Assembly (NCBI GenBank): GCA_028293375.1
Contig: JAQGOY010000210.1
Location: 1-32,573, forward strand
Length of the DNA stretch: 32,573 nucleotides
Source of the DNA: Verrucomicrobiales bacterium
GTDB taxonomy: Bacteria > Verrucomicrobiota > Verrucomicrobiia > Limisphaerales > JAQGOY01
Direction: 5' to 3'
The translations under genes and the position numbers were made by a program. Position 1 is the stretch's first letter; each line of letters begins with the position of its first letter. Shown here in pieces: positions 9,375 to 17,976 of this stretch. The notes under the pieces are model-generated. The model was not told where the DNA came from. It saw nothing but the letters and a program-made list of their open reading frames with translations, and did not search any database.

Positions 9375-9988
9375 GGTTTGCCGGTCACTTCGCAACTCAG
9401 CAGCGAACATCCGTAAACAGGCGTCGTGCGCAGATCGAATCGTGTGCCAGTAAGCAGCCTGGCGATTGTCTCTTCCCCTTCATTTTCTCCTTCATGCCCG
9501 CGTCCTGACGTTATTCCCCCTTTAAAAAGGAGCCTTCCATCTGTCCCATACAAATAAACAGTACCCGAGGTTTGTGCTCCAAATCTTAAAGCTTCGCGAC
9601 CTCCCATATCTTTCATGACCGAGACCCCTGGGATGGCCGCCGCCGTTTTCCACAAGTCGGAATAACTCCAGTCGGCGGTAAAATCTTCGGGTTGATAGAA
9701 CCAGACCTGGGCATTCACTTTTCCTTCCTTTCGCGCTAAAAGTCGGTTTAATTCTTCAATCGTTGCACGGGTGCATGGGCACTGGGGATGTGCAAACACG
9801 ATCAACTCTGGTCGGCTCGAATCTCTTCTTATGGCCGATTCGTTGGGCCAGAATCCGGGAGCCTGTGCACTTTGTCCCGGCGTTTTTTCATAATTCAGGA
9901 CGAAGGCAAAACCTGCCCCGACCAGCAAAAGCCAGGCTAGGCAAATAGCTCCACGAATAGTGGTTCCCGAAATCATGGGAATATCCAA
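9371..9988 (-). CDS. Membrane-anchored thioredoxin-fold protein with CPC motif (RedB-like)
   Basis: A 205-aa exported or membrane-anchored protein. One hydrophobic segment (about 12-32) precedes a thioredoxin-like domain with Cys70-Pro-Cys72 in FAHPQCPCTRATIEEL, and a second cysteine pair, Cys194 and Cys199, lies near the C-terminus (YGCSLLSCEV). The CxC motif replaces the usual CxxC of thioredoxins. I recall similar proteins annotated RedB, but no symbol is assigned because I could not verify it. It overlaps the downstream hybrid kinase by four bases (ATGA), so the two should be made together. A periplasmic redox or metal-related partner for that kinase is a reasonable inference. The start could be residue 1 or the Met at residue 5 (9976). 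Confidence 0.75.
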   Translation of the reverse strand: MDIPMISGTTIRGAICLAWLLLVGAGFAFVLNYEKTPGQSAQAPGFWPNESAIRRDSSRPELIVFAHPQCPCTRATIEELNRLLARKEGKVNAQVWFYQPEDFTADWSYSDLWKTAAAIPGVSVMKDMGGREALRFGAQTSGTVYLYGTDGRLLFKGGITSGRGHEGENEGEETIARLLTGTRFDLRTTPVYGCSLLSCEVTGKP

Positions 9989-10195
9989 GCAATGGACATG
10001 CCGTTCATAAAGCGTTTTTTAATGGCACGGGCAACATCCATGTGCCTGTTTTCTCAGTTTTCAGCTTTTTTGTAGAAAAATGCATCCGCATGGTGAAATA
10101 TTTCTCAGGCAGTTTCAACCCTGGACATAGCTTCCTTTTGTTTTGGCCTTTTGCATTAAGTGTTAACCCATCACAGAGTTCGAGGGGCTTAAAAC

Positions 10196-10225
10196 TTGCC
10201 AAGCCAAAAGGCCGCGACATAGTTT
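10196..10225 (+). promoter_or_regulatory. Candidate promoter for the 1092-aa hybrid kinase
   Basis: TTGCCA and TAGTTT are separated by 18 bp, giving an expected start about 30 bp before the ATG at 10262. It lies in the 273-bp divergent gap between the CPC protein and the hybrid kinase. Only partial consensus matches are present, so this is weak. The rest of the gap shows nothing recognisable. Confidence 0.3.
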
Positions 10226-10261
10226 CTCCGCCTTGATATTAGCGACGGTCACCAAACCGCC

Positions 10262-13200
10262 ATGAATTACCGCATTTTTTTGAAATTTGTCCCCGTTTTG
10301 CATCTAGCCGTTTTTTTCAGTTTTTTCTTTTCCCAGAAAATTGCCCACGGTGCAGAGCCAGCCCAGCCGCCAGGCCCACTGTTGACCAATGTGCTTCAGG
10401 TTCTTCAATTTAGTCCGTCCAGGGCCGGTCAAATCACCCCCGTTCGACTTCGCGCGGTCATAACCTATGCTGATTCCGACTGGGGCATTTATTTTTTAAA
10501 GGACCAGACCGGGGGCGTCTACATTGAAAATAGCAGGACCGGAGCCAGACTCGAGGAGGGTATGCAGGTTGAAGTTGAAGGAGATGCTTTAATCAGTGCC
10601 TTTGCCCCTATCCTTCGCACAAGTAAGATACTTGTTCTTGGTCAGCAGGAACTTCCTGACGCTCCGTTCGTTTCCTTTGAACAGTTGGCGGGAGGCAAGC
10701 GCGACAGCCAATGGATAGAATTGGACGCCATCCCGAGTTCCGTGACAATTTATGGAGGTCACCTCCGCCTCGAGTTCAGTGATCTTCGACAAGTTCAGGC
10801 ATTTATCCCCTGGCCTTCCGACAAATCAATTCCTGCCGATCTTGTAGACGCTCGCGTCCGGTTGCGCGGCGTCTGTGCCACTCGTTTCAACGCCCGCGGA
10901 CAACTTCTCGATTATCGCCTATTTGTACCGAATCTTGCCTCGATACACATTCTCGAGCCTGGACTCGCCGATCCTTTTTCAGCTCCCATGCAGAGTCTCT
11001 CCGCCCCCTTGAATTATCGAAATGCCGCCCGCTTTGGACATCGAATCAGGTCTCAGGGCATCGTCAGCGCCCAAACTTCGCCTTTCGATATCTTTGCTCA
11101 GGACGACAAAGGCGCCATTCAAATAAAAACTTCTACCACCGTGACTTTTCAGCCCGGCGATCAAATTGAGGTTGTGGGATTTCCGGATGTGGATGGGGCA
11201 ACTTTGCGATTATTGCACTCCCAGGTAAGGCGAGTGGGCACTGGGGGTGCCCTGCCGAAAGCTGCGAAAGTCGATCTTCTAAACACATTAAACGACGACT
11301 GGGACGCTAAACTGGTCACAGTGGAGGGAGAATTAATGGACATGGTTTCGCGGACCAATGGAGTGGAGCTGTTTATGAGGGCGGGCCCGCGATTTTACGA
11401 GGCTCTCCTGCCAGAATCCAGGCTGCAGGGAATTCTGCCCGGTTCCCGGCTCGTGCTCACCGGTATAGGCAAGGTCAAGTTGGACGAAGATCAGCATCCG
11501 GTGGGATTCTCTCTGATTCTCCGGACGCCACAAGACGTGATCGTAAAAACTGCAGCTCCCTGGTGGACCATCCGCCGTGTCGTGAATATCTTTGGTGCCG
11601 CCCTCCTGATTACCTTTGCCTGGCGAATGCACGGCCTTCGCAGGGAAGCCAGGCTGAAAAATGAAAGCGAAGAACGTTTTCGTCTTCTCAGCAGCGCCGC
11701 ATTCGAAGGAATTGTCATTTCTTACCAGGGCATAATCCTCGAAGCCAACCAGCAGATCGCTGACATGATCGGATGCAACCTCCCGGAGCTGATAGGCCGT
11801 CCGGTTTCCGAATTCGTTGGAGAGGAAACGAAAGGACTCGTCGAGGAAAAAATTCGCAGTGGTTTTGAAGGCCTGTATGAAAGCCTCCTTCGGAGAAAGG
11901 ACGGCGTTACCCTTCAAGTGGAATCCCGTGCAAAGATTGCTATTTTCAAAGGCCTTAGAGTTCGATTCACCGCTCTTCGTGACATTACCGAGCGCAAGCG
12001 TGCCGAGGAGCAACAGGCCCGCCTGTTCATGGCAGTGGAGCAGGCCGGCGAATCCATGATGGTCACCGATCTCCAGGGCCAAATTGTCTATGTCAACCCT
12101 GCTTTTGAACGCTTGACCGGCTTCTCGCGAAATGAAGCCCTTGGCCAGAACCCACGCATCCTGAAGAGCAATGAGCAGAATCCCTCTGTTTATCAGGAAC
12201 TTTGGCAAACCCTGGTTCGAGGTCAGATTTGGCGGGGCCACTTGATCAACAAACGAAAAGATGGCCGCTCAATAGTGGAGGAGGCCGTGATCTCTCCAGT
12301 TCGCGATGCTGCCGGCAGAGTCGTGAATTACGTCGCCGTGAAACGAGACATCACTCTTCAGCGTCAAATGGAGGAAGAACTCCGCCAATCGCAAAAGATG
12401 GATGCCGTCGGCCGCCTCGCAGGCGGAGTGGCTCACGACTTTAATAATATTCTTGCCGCTATTCTGCTTGGCCTTGAAACGCTGAAGGGCAGGGGCTGTC
12501 TCGACGATGACTGTAGGGATTCCATCTCCGAACTTGAAAATTCAGCCCGCAGGGCCGCCCGTTTGACCCGCCAGTTGTTGATGTTCGGCCGCCGGTCTGT
12601 GCTTGATATTCGAACTATTGACATTAACGAGGTTTTGTTTGAGTTAAACAAAATGCTCAGGCTTCTTCTTGGCCAGGACATCACTTTCGAATTCCTGAAC
12701 GAAAAAGGAATCCCGCTGGTGGAGGCTGACCGGGGCATGATGGAGCAGGTTGTTGTGAATCTTTGCGTCAATGCGCGGGATGCCATGCCTCATGGCGGCA
12801 AAGTCACCATTCGCACCAGTTCCGTCCAGGTTACACCCGAACTAGCGGCAAAAAATCCGGACGCCATCCAGGGCCGCTTTGTTTGCTTGTCTGTGCAGGA
12901 TAACGGCTGCGGCATTGACCAGAACTCCCTCGTGGCCATTTTCGAACCCTTCTACACCACCAAAGCCATCGGAAGAGGAACAGGTCTTGGATTGGCTTCA
13001 GTCTATGGCATCGTCAAACAACATCGCGGGTGGATCGAAGTGCAAAGTCATTTGCAGCAGGGCTCTGAGTTCCGCGTCTTCCTTCCCGCCAGCAGCGTGG
13101 CTGTAAAACCCATCTCCACTTCCGCTATTCCAGCAATTCAAGGTGGATCTGAAACCATACTTCTTGTCGAAGATGAGGACGGGGTGCGTCGCCCCACCAG

Positions 13201-13540
13201 CGCTTTGCTGCAAAAGTGGGGATATGGTGTCCTGGAGGCGGCAAACGCTTCTGATGCCCTGGTCATTTGGAGCCTGCATCGGGAGCAAATAGATATGCTT
13301 TATACCGATGTTGTCATGCCGGGCGGCATGAGTGGTCTGGCCCTGGCCACCCGGTTAAAGGCGGATAAACCTTCCTTGAAGGTCTTGGTTTCCAGCGGTT
13401 ACAGCATCGAAATCCTGGCGCACGAAGAATCTATCCTGGAAGAAGCCGTTTATCTTCCCAAGCCCTACATGCCCCACGAACTCGCCTCCACTCTTCGTAT
13501 TTGTTTTGATAATTCAGACTCCATCAAAACCGGCCCATGA
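10262..13540 (+). CDS. Hybrid histidine kinase with large extracytoplasmic OB-like region
   Basis: A 1092-aa hybrid kinase. A signal anchor (about 8-30) is followed by roughly 400 extracytoplasmic residues made of repeated units of the form VRLRAVITYAD...GIYFLKDQTGGVYI...VEVEG, seen most clearly near residues 55-120 and again in weaker form near 250-330 and 345-425; these read as OB-fold-like beta domains (inference). A single transmembrane helix lies at about 435-458. Two PAS domains (about 470-585 and 590-710) precede HisKA with His725 in GGVAHDFNNILAA, HATPase with LCVNARDAM, DNGCGI and GRGTGLGLA, and a C-terminal receiver with Asp1016 in LYTDVVMPGG. It transmits an outside signal across the membrane; the ligand is unknown. 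No partner regulator with an output domain lies next to it. Confidence 0.92.
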   Translation: MNYRIFLKFVPVLHLAVFFSFFFSQKIAHGAEPAQPPGPLLTNVLQVLQFSPSRAGQITPVRLRAVITYADSDWGIYFLKDQTGGVYIENSRTGARLEEGMQVEVEGDALISAFAPILRTSKILVLGQQELPDAPFVSFEQLAGGKRDSQWIELDAIPSSVTIYGGHLRLEFSDLRQVQAFIPWPSDKSIPADLVDARVRLRGVCATRFNARGQLLDYRLFVPNLASIHILEPGLADPFSAPMQSLSAPLNYRNAARFGHRIRSQGIVSAQTSPFDIFAQDDKGAIQIKTSTTVTFQPGDQIEVVGFPDVDGATLRLLHSQVRRVGTGGALPKAAKVDLLNTLNDDWDAKLVTVEGELMDMVSRTNGVELFMRAGPRFYEALLPESRLQGILPGSRLVLTGIGKVKLDEDQHPVGFSLILRTPQDVIVKTAAPWWTIRRVVNIFGAALLITFAWRMHGLRREARLKNESEERFRLLSSAAFEGIVISYQGIILEANQQIADMIGCNLPELIGRPVSEFVGEETKGLVEEKIRSGFEGLYESLLRRKDGVTLQVESRAKIAIFKGLRVRFTALRDITERKRAEEQQARLFMAVEQAGESMMVTDLQGQIVYVNPAFERLTGFSRNEALGQNPRILKSNEQNPSVYQELWQTLVRGQIWRGHLINKRKDGRSIVEEAVISPVRDAAGRVVNYVAVKRDITLQRQMEEELRQSQKMDAVGRLAGGVAHDFNNILAAILLGLETLKGRGCLDDDCRDSISELENSARRAARLTRQLLMFGRRSVLDIRTIDINEVLFELNKMLRLLLGQDITFEFLNEKGIPLVEADRGMMEQVVVNLCVNARDAMPHGGKVTIRTSSVQVTPELAAKNPDAIQGRFVCLSVQDNGCGIDQNSLVAIFEPFYTTKAIGRGTGLGLASVYGIVKQHRGWIEVQSHLQQGSEFRVFLPASSVAVKPISTSAIPAIQGGSETILLVEDEDGVRRPTSALLQKWGYGVLEAANASDALVIWSLHREQIDMLYTDVVMPGGMSGLALATRLKADKPSLKVLVSSGYSIEILAHEESILEEAVYLPKPYMPHELASTLRICFDNSDSIKTGP

Positions 13541-13717
13541 CCGCTCGGGGCCGGGGACTATTTGGCTATTGCCGCTCAAGAACTAATCGCCGGTCAATTC
13601 AGTTTCACACCACATTCGTGGTTCCTTTCTGATTGTTGTAACGATCCTCCCGTTTCACGACTCCCCTATATCGCTCACACTTTAAGATGGCATTTTTCCA
13701 AAGCTCAACCTTAACTT

Positions 13718-13746
13718 CCTCTAATCACTTTAGAGGCATGCATGCC
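13718..13746. promoter_or_regulatory. Hairpin plus palindrome in the leader of the DUF6797-like gene
   Basis: A perfect 7-bp stem CCTCTAA/TTAGAGG with a 5-nt loop is followed immediately by the 12-bp palindrome GGCATGCATGCC, which ends 17 bp before the ATG at 13764. There is no T-tract. It could be an operator or an mRNA structure that modulates translation. The function is inferred only. Confidence 0.3.
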
Positions 13747-13763
13747 TTTGTCGTAGTAAGACT

Positions 13764-16127
13764 ATGAGATCGTTTAATTCTGTTTTTTCCATGTGCGTGG
13801 CAGGTTCCTTTGTGTTGGGAACCCACTCCGCCTACTCGCAATCTTCCACCGATGTCGTTCGTGGACCTTTCTACTCCGGCACCATTACGGCTGCTGGTCG
13901 AAACGCCCAGCCCATCGCCGCCAAGGGCGTTGTCGTGACCGTAGGGACAGACAAAAAAGCCTGGGTCTGCTACGATACCGACTTGCTCCGGGTTACCGTC
14001 GGGTGGACAGGTTCCTATCTCGATTTCAAGGGCACTCAAACTCAAATTGCCTGGCCGCCGCCGCCATCCGTCCGGGAAACTCCTCTTTTCTCCAACATGA
14101 CCGCCCCCGGTTGGTCGAAAAACAAGAGTTTCGAGGATCCGCGTCCAAACCATCAGGGACCTCTTCCCAAAGATTGGGCTCATTACACAGGCCTCTATCA
14201 GAATGGAGACCAGGTCATATTCTCCTATAAGGTCGGCGAAAATGAGGTTCTCGACATGCCCGGCTACGAAGGGCAGCCCGGCGCCGGCGCTTTCACCCGA
14301 ACCTTGAACATCAAAGCCTCCAAAGTGGAGCAATCCATCGCCATCCTTGATGCTCCCGCTGGAGCCTCAACCGATCTTCTGGCCAAAACCGAAGGCAAAA
14401 CCACTTACGTCACAGTCGGCGGCAGTAAGAAAATGGCAATCGTCGTCGCTGGTGCTGAAAAGGATCTGACCTTCGACAACATCAATGGCCAAATCAGCCT
14501 GAAAATCCCTTCTCATTCGAAAACTCTTCGAATGAAAGTTTTCATCGCTTCGGTGGCTGATGATGCTGCGGCACAGGCGCTCGCTGCGGGGTCGCAGGGA
14601 ACACCTCTTGATCTTTCCTCCCTTTGCAAAGGCGGTCCTTCTCACTGGAATGAATTAGTAACGACCCAGGGCACCCTCGGTACCAATCAAGAGGCTTATG
14701 TTGTCGATACCATCACTGAGCCTTTTACCAACCCTTACAACGCCAAAACTTTCTTTGGCGGGTTTGACTTTTTTGAAGATGGCCGCGCTGCCATCTGCAC
14801 GTTCCATGGCGACGTCTGGGTCGTTTCCGGCCTCGATTCCAAACTCGATAAAATCACTTGGAAACGTTTCGCCACCGGCCTTTTCCAGCCCCTCGGCCTC
14901 AAGATTGTCAAAGAAACAGTCTATGTCCTCGGCCGTGACCAAATCACTATCCTCAAGGACCTCAACAAAGACGGGGAAGCCGACTATTACCAGAATTTTA
15001 ACAACGACACCGTCGTCACCGAAAATTATCACGAATTCTGTTTGGATTTGTGGACCGATCCCGATGGCAATTTCTACTTCTGCAAAGGCGCTCCTTGGGA
15101 ACCGAATGTCACCTCTCCTTCCCAGGGTTGTATGTTCAAAGTCGCCAAAGACGGATCCAAAATGGAAGTCATCGCCACTGGTCTTCGCGCCCCTAACGGC
15201 ATGGCCGTCGGGCCGCACGGTGAACTCACCGTGAGCGACAACCAGGGTCACTGGATGCCTGCCAGCAAGCTGGACTGGGTTGAAAAAGGCGGCTTCTACG
15301 GTATGACCCCTTCCGCCCAAAAAGACATCACTCTGGTTCGCAACGGAACCAACTTTTTGGCCAATCCCAGCAAACCTGAGGATCGCGCTAAATTCGGCAT
15401 CAAAGGCTGGCTTCTGGAATCACCCATTCCTCAAACCTACGATCAGCCCATGGCCTGGATTCCTTATGGCGTGGACAATTCCAGCGGTGGCCAGGTTTGG
15501 GTCAACAGCGACAAATGGGGACCTCTCAAGGACAAATTGCTTTTCATGAGCTACGGCAAATGCACCCTGTTTGAAGTCATGCCAGACAAGGTCGATGGCA
15601 CCCGTCAGGCTGCCATGGTTCAGCTCCCTCTCAAATTTAACACCGGCATCATGCGCGGTCGCGTGAATCCCAAAGACGGCCAGATCTATGTCGCCGGCTT
15701 GAAAGGCTGGCAAACCAGCGCCGCCAATAACGGCGGTTTCTATCGCGTTCGCCACACCGAGTACCCCACCTTGCTTCCTCTTGCGTGGCACGCCGCCAAA
15801 GGCGGAATGAAACTCACCTTCTCCACCGAGCTCGATCCAAAAACTGCGGCTGACGCCGGCAACTACAGCGCCCAGCAATGGAACTACTTCTATAGCGGCA
15901 ACTATGGATCCCCTGATTTCAGCGTCGCTACACCCACGAAAAAGGGCCGCGACACCATCGAAGTCAAAAGCGCCAGACTCCTGCCCGACGGCAAATCAGT
16001 CTGGCTCGAAATCCCAGAACTCGCTGTTGCAGATCAATTCAACCTCAAATATAACATCGAAGCCAAATCGGGCGGAACTTTAAAACAAGACGTCTTCGGC
16101 ACAGTTCACAAGCTTGCTGACAAATAA
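13764..16127 (+). CDS. Large secreted DUF6797/beta-propeller-like protein
   Basis: Exported protein of 787 aa with a signal peptide (about 1-26, ending near SAYSQ). The N-terminal part (about 30-300) resembles the DUF6797 region of PVC-group proteins, with conserved-looking GPFYSGTI, KAWVCYDTDLLR, DWAHYTGLYQNGDQV and VLDMPGYE. The middle (about 310-660) resembles the propeller of sorbosone/glucose dehydrogenase-like or NHL proteins: FDFFEDGRAAICTFHGDVW, LDLWTDPDGNFYF, APNGMAVGPHGELTVSDNQG and VNPKDGQIYVAGLKGWQ. The C-terminal region is a beta-rich domain. There is no CxxCH heme motif, although relatives of this type are often fused to cytochrome c. The molecular role is unknown; extracellular carbohydrate use is a guess from related loci. 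It is monocistronic, with a strong terminator right behind it. Confidence 0.8.
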   Translation: MRSFNSVFSMCVAGSFVLGTHSAYSQSSTDVVRGPFYSGTITAAGRNAQPIAAKGVVVTVGTDKKAWVCYDTDLLRVTVGWTGSYLDFKGTQTQIAWPPPPSVRETPLFSNMTAPGWSKNKSFEDPRPNHQGPLPKDWAHYTGLYQNGDQVIFSYKVGENEVLDMPGYEGQPGAGAFTRTLNIKASKVEQSIAILDAPAGASTDLLAKTEGKTTYVTVGGSKKMAIVVAGAEKDLTFDNINGQISLKIPSHSKTLRMKVFIASVADDAAAQALAAGSQGTPLDLSSLCKGGPSHWNELVTTQGTLGTNQEAYVVDTITEPFTNPYNAKTFFGGFDFFEDGRAAICTFHGDVWVVSGLDSKLDKITWKRFATGLFQPLGLKIVKETVYVLGRDQITILKDLNKDGEADYYQNFNNDTVVTENYHEFCLDLWTDPDGNFYFCKGAPWEPNVTSPSQGCMFKVAKDGSKMEVIATGLRAPNGMAVGPHGELTVSDNQGHWMPASKLDWVEKGGFYGMTPSAQKDITLVRNGTNFLANPSKPEDRAKFGIKGWLLESPIPQTYDQPMAWIPYGVDNSSGGQVWVNSDKWGPLKDKLLFMSYGKCTLFEVMPDKVDGTRQAAMVQLPLKFNTGIMRGRVNPKDGQIYVAGLKGWQTSAANNGGFYRVRHTEYPTLLPLAWHAAKGGMKLTFSTELDPKTAADAGNYSAQQWNYFYSGNYGSPDFSVATPTKKGRDTIEVKSARLLPDGKSVWLEIPELAVADQFNLKYNIEAKSGGTLKQDVFGTVHKLADK

Positions 16128-16143
16128 CATTTATCAAACGTAG

Positions 16144-16178
16144 AAAGGCCGCATCGAAAACCGATGCGGCCTTTTGAT
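16144..16178 (+). terminator. Strong rho-independent terminator
   Basis: A perfect 13-bp stem, AAAGGCCGCATCG paired with CGATGCGGCCTTT, has a 5-nt loop AAAAC and runs into TTTTGATT. It begins 17 bp after the DUF6797-like gene stop. The A-run on the left arm could also give weak termination from the other strand. Confidence 0.9.
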
Positions 16179-16289
16179 TCTGGGGGTGCCTTCGGAACCT
16201 GAGCTCACAATCGAATTCGGTTTTACTTCTTTGAGTCGAGCTGGATACTTTGCCAGCGGCTGGAGCAACTCTAGTGGTTCTGAACAGAA

Positions 16290-17429
16290 ATGAGTTTCAT
16301 ATTTAAAAATAAGAAAATCCTGATCATCTCCCAGCAACCCTGGGGCGAAGTCAAAATCTCCAAGCACCACTACGCCCTCGAACTGCTCTGCATGGGCAAT
16401 CAGGTTTTCTTTCTCAATCCTCCGGACCCTTTGCTCTCCCGCCCGGTCGAAGTAAAACCGAGTCCCGAAGGCATACATTTGGTTTCCTATCGTCCATGCT
16501 TTCCGTTCGTCATCCGCTTTCACGCCCGTCCTCTTTTCGATTTTTTAATGCGGTGGCAGATCAAAAAAATTCTTAAGGAAATTGGCGTCCAGTTGGATGT
16601 CGTCTGGTGTTTTGAGTTCAATCTCTTCACGGATCTAAGTCTCTTTGGAGCCCCTGTTAAAATCTATCATCCGGTGGATCCGCTTTCCGCCCCATACCAA
16701 ATTGCCCCTGCGCTCTCTGCCACCATCGTCTTCGCCGTTTCGCAGGATATCCTTGATTCATTCAAAAAGATCCCAACGCCGCATCACGTGATCAATCACG
16801 GACTCTCCTCCGCCTTTGTGGAGCCGCCCTTGGTCCCGGATTTCACTCAAAAACTCTCCTCCATTAAAGTCGGCTATGTTGGAAATCTCTCCCGGTCTAA
16901 TGTCGATCTCCCTCTTTTCCGCCAGCTCATTTCTGATTATCCTCAGGTCGAGTTCCACATCATCGGTCCCATGGCCTCCAAAAGTAATCTCGGCGGGGAA
17001 GGTTCCGGTGAAACGGTAGCGTTTCTCGAATTTATCAACAGCTCTCCCAATGTCATTTGTCACGGCCAAAAACCGCCGTCGGAGGTGGCTCGCATCATCC
17101 GTGACATGGATGCTTTCCTTCTCTGTTACCAAAAAGTCCCAGGCATTTATGACCTCTCCAATTCTCACAAAATTCTCGAGTATCTGAGCACCGGCAAAAC
17201 CGTCGTTTCAAGCAGGATTTCAACCTACGAAGGCCGGGATCTCCTGGTCATGGGCGAACCCGAAGAAATGAAGGAGTTATTCCGAAAGGTGATGAATGAC
17301 CTGCCTTTTTACAATAGTGCCGGGAACCAAAAGAGGCGAATGGCCTTCGCCCTCGAAAATACTTACCGCAAACAAATCGAAAGAGTGGAAGCGTATTTAA
17401 CCGACCTTCATGTTGAAGCACGACCATAA
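16290..17429 (+). CDS. GT-B-fold (GT4-like) glycosyltransferase
   Basis: Cytosolic or membrane-associated glycosyltransferase of 379 aa. The N-terminal Rossmann half has KILIISQQPWGEVKISKHHY, and the C-terminal half opens with SSIKVGYVGNLSR. The donor-site motif near 305-325 is LSNSHKILEYLSTGKTVVSS, matching the E/K-x-L-E-Y-x-A-x-G-x-P pattern of GT4-like enzymes. The SxYEGRD stretch after it is also usual. There is no signal peptide and at most a peripheral membrane association. The likely role is surface polysaccharide or glycolipid synthesis; donor and acceptor are unknown. It lies behind the terminator of the preceding gene, so it needs its own promoter, which I could not place. No strong Shine-Dalgarno precedes the ATG. 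Confidence 0.85.
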   Translation: MSFIFKNKKILIISQQPWGEVKISKHHYALELLCMGNQVFFLNPPDPLLSRPVEVKPSPEGIHLVSYRPCFPFVIRFHARPLFDFLMRWQIKKILKEIGVQLDVVWCFEFNLFTDLSLFGAPVKIYHPVDPLSAPYQIAPALSATIVFAVSQDILDSFKKIPTPHHVINHGLSSAFVEPPLVPDFTQKLSSIKVGYVGNLSRSNVDLPLFRQLISDYPQVEFHIIGPMASKSNLGGEGSGETVAFLEFINSSPNVICHGQKPPSEVARIIRDMDAFLLCYQKVPGIYDLSNSHKILEYLSTGKTVVSSRISTYEGRDLLVMGEPEEMKELFRKVMNDLPFYNSAGNQKRRMAFALENTYRKQIERVEAYLTDLHVEARP

Positions 17430-17514
17430 GCAGAGAGATTTGCCGATCTTTACCTCCTTTTTCGAATTCCATCACCTCTCCAACGTCTAATATCCACGTC
17501 TTTGACCAAACCTT

Positions 17515-17967
17515 ATGCTCAAGCCCCTGATTCTCAAAAATTGCCGACCTCTTTTAGCCGCTATCTGCCTTTCTTGCCTCGTTTCGGGTGGCTTTACCTC
17601 TATCGCCCTGGCTGCCGATGAAAAACCTGTCGCCGCGCATCAGGACCAGTTGGTAAAGAAGGTCTCTGTGGAAGAGTTTGATAAGCTTCGCTCCGCGAAA
17701 ACCAACGTTGTGCTCGACGTTCGCTCCGCCAAAGAATTTCAGGCGGGCCATATTCCCAATGCCGTCAATATCGACGTCAATTCCCCCGATTTCGACAAAA
17801 AAGTCGCCGAGCTCGACAAAAGCAAAACCTATCTCGTTCATTGCGCCGCCGGAACTCGCAGCGCCAAGGCCTGTGGCAAGCTGGAAACCGTTGGGTTTAA
17901 GCAACTTTATGACCTGCCGGTCGGCTTCCGGGGCTGGGAAAAAGCTGGCAAACCCATAGAGAAATAA
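17515..17967 (+). CDS. Periplasmic single-domain rhodanese
   Basis: A 150-aa exported rhodanese-family protein. A signal peptide (about 1-33, ending near IALAADE) precedes a single rhodanese domain with LDVRSAKEFQAGHIPNAVNI, catalytic Cys110 in YLVHCAAGTRSAKA, and the closing GFRGWEKAGKPIEK. The six-residue loop after the cysteine (AAGTRS) is the length expected for sulfur transfer and not phosphatase activity. It is the first gene of a tight operon: the next ATG is 9 bp after its stop. A role in sulfane-sulfur handling in the periplasm near the cytochrome-type partner is inference. Confidence 0.92.
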   Translation: MLKPLILKNCRPLLAAICLSCLVSGGFTSIALAADEKPVAAHQDQLVKKVSVEEFDKLRSAKTNVVLDVRSAKEFQAGHIPNAVNIDVNSPDFDKKVAELDKSKTYLVHCAAGTRSAKACGKLETVGFKQLYDLPVGFRGWEKAGKPIEK

Positions 17968-17976
17968 TTGCCTTCG

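Noticed and set aside
10005-10220. 71-aa minus-strand ORF in the divergent gap
   Set aside because: No ribosome site, no fold-like pattern, and it would overlap the likely promoter region of the hybrid kinase.
11333-12241. 302-aa minus-strand ORF
   Set aside because: Shadow of the PAS region of the 1092-aa hybrid kinase; no ribosome site and no recognisable domain.
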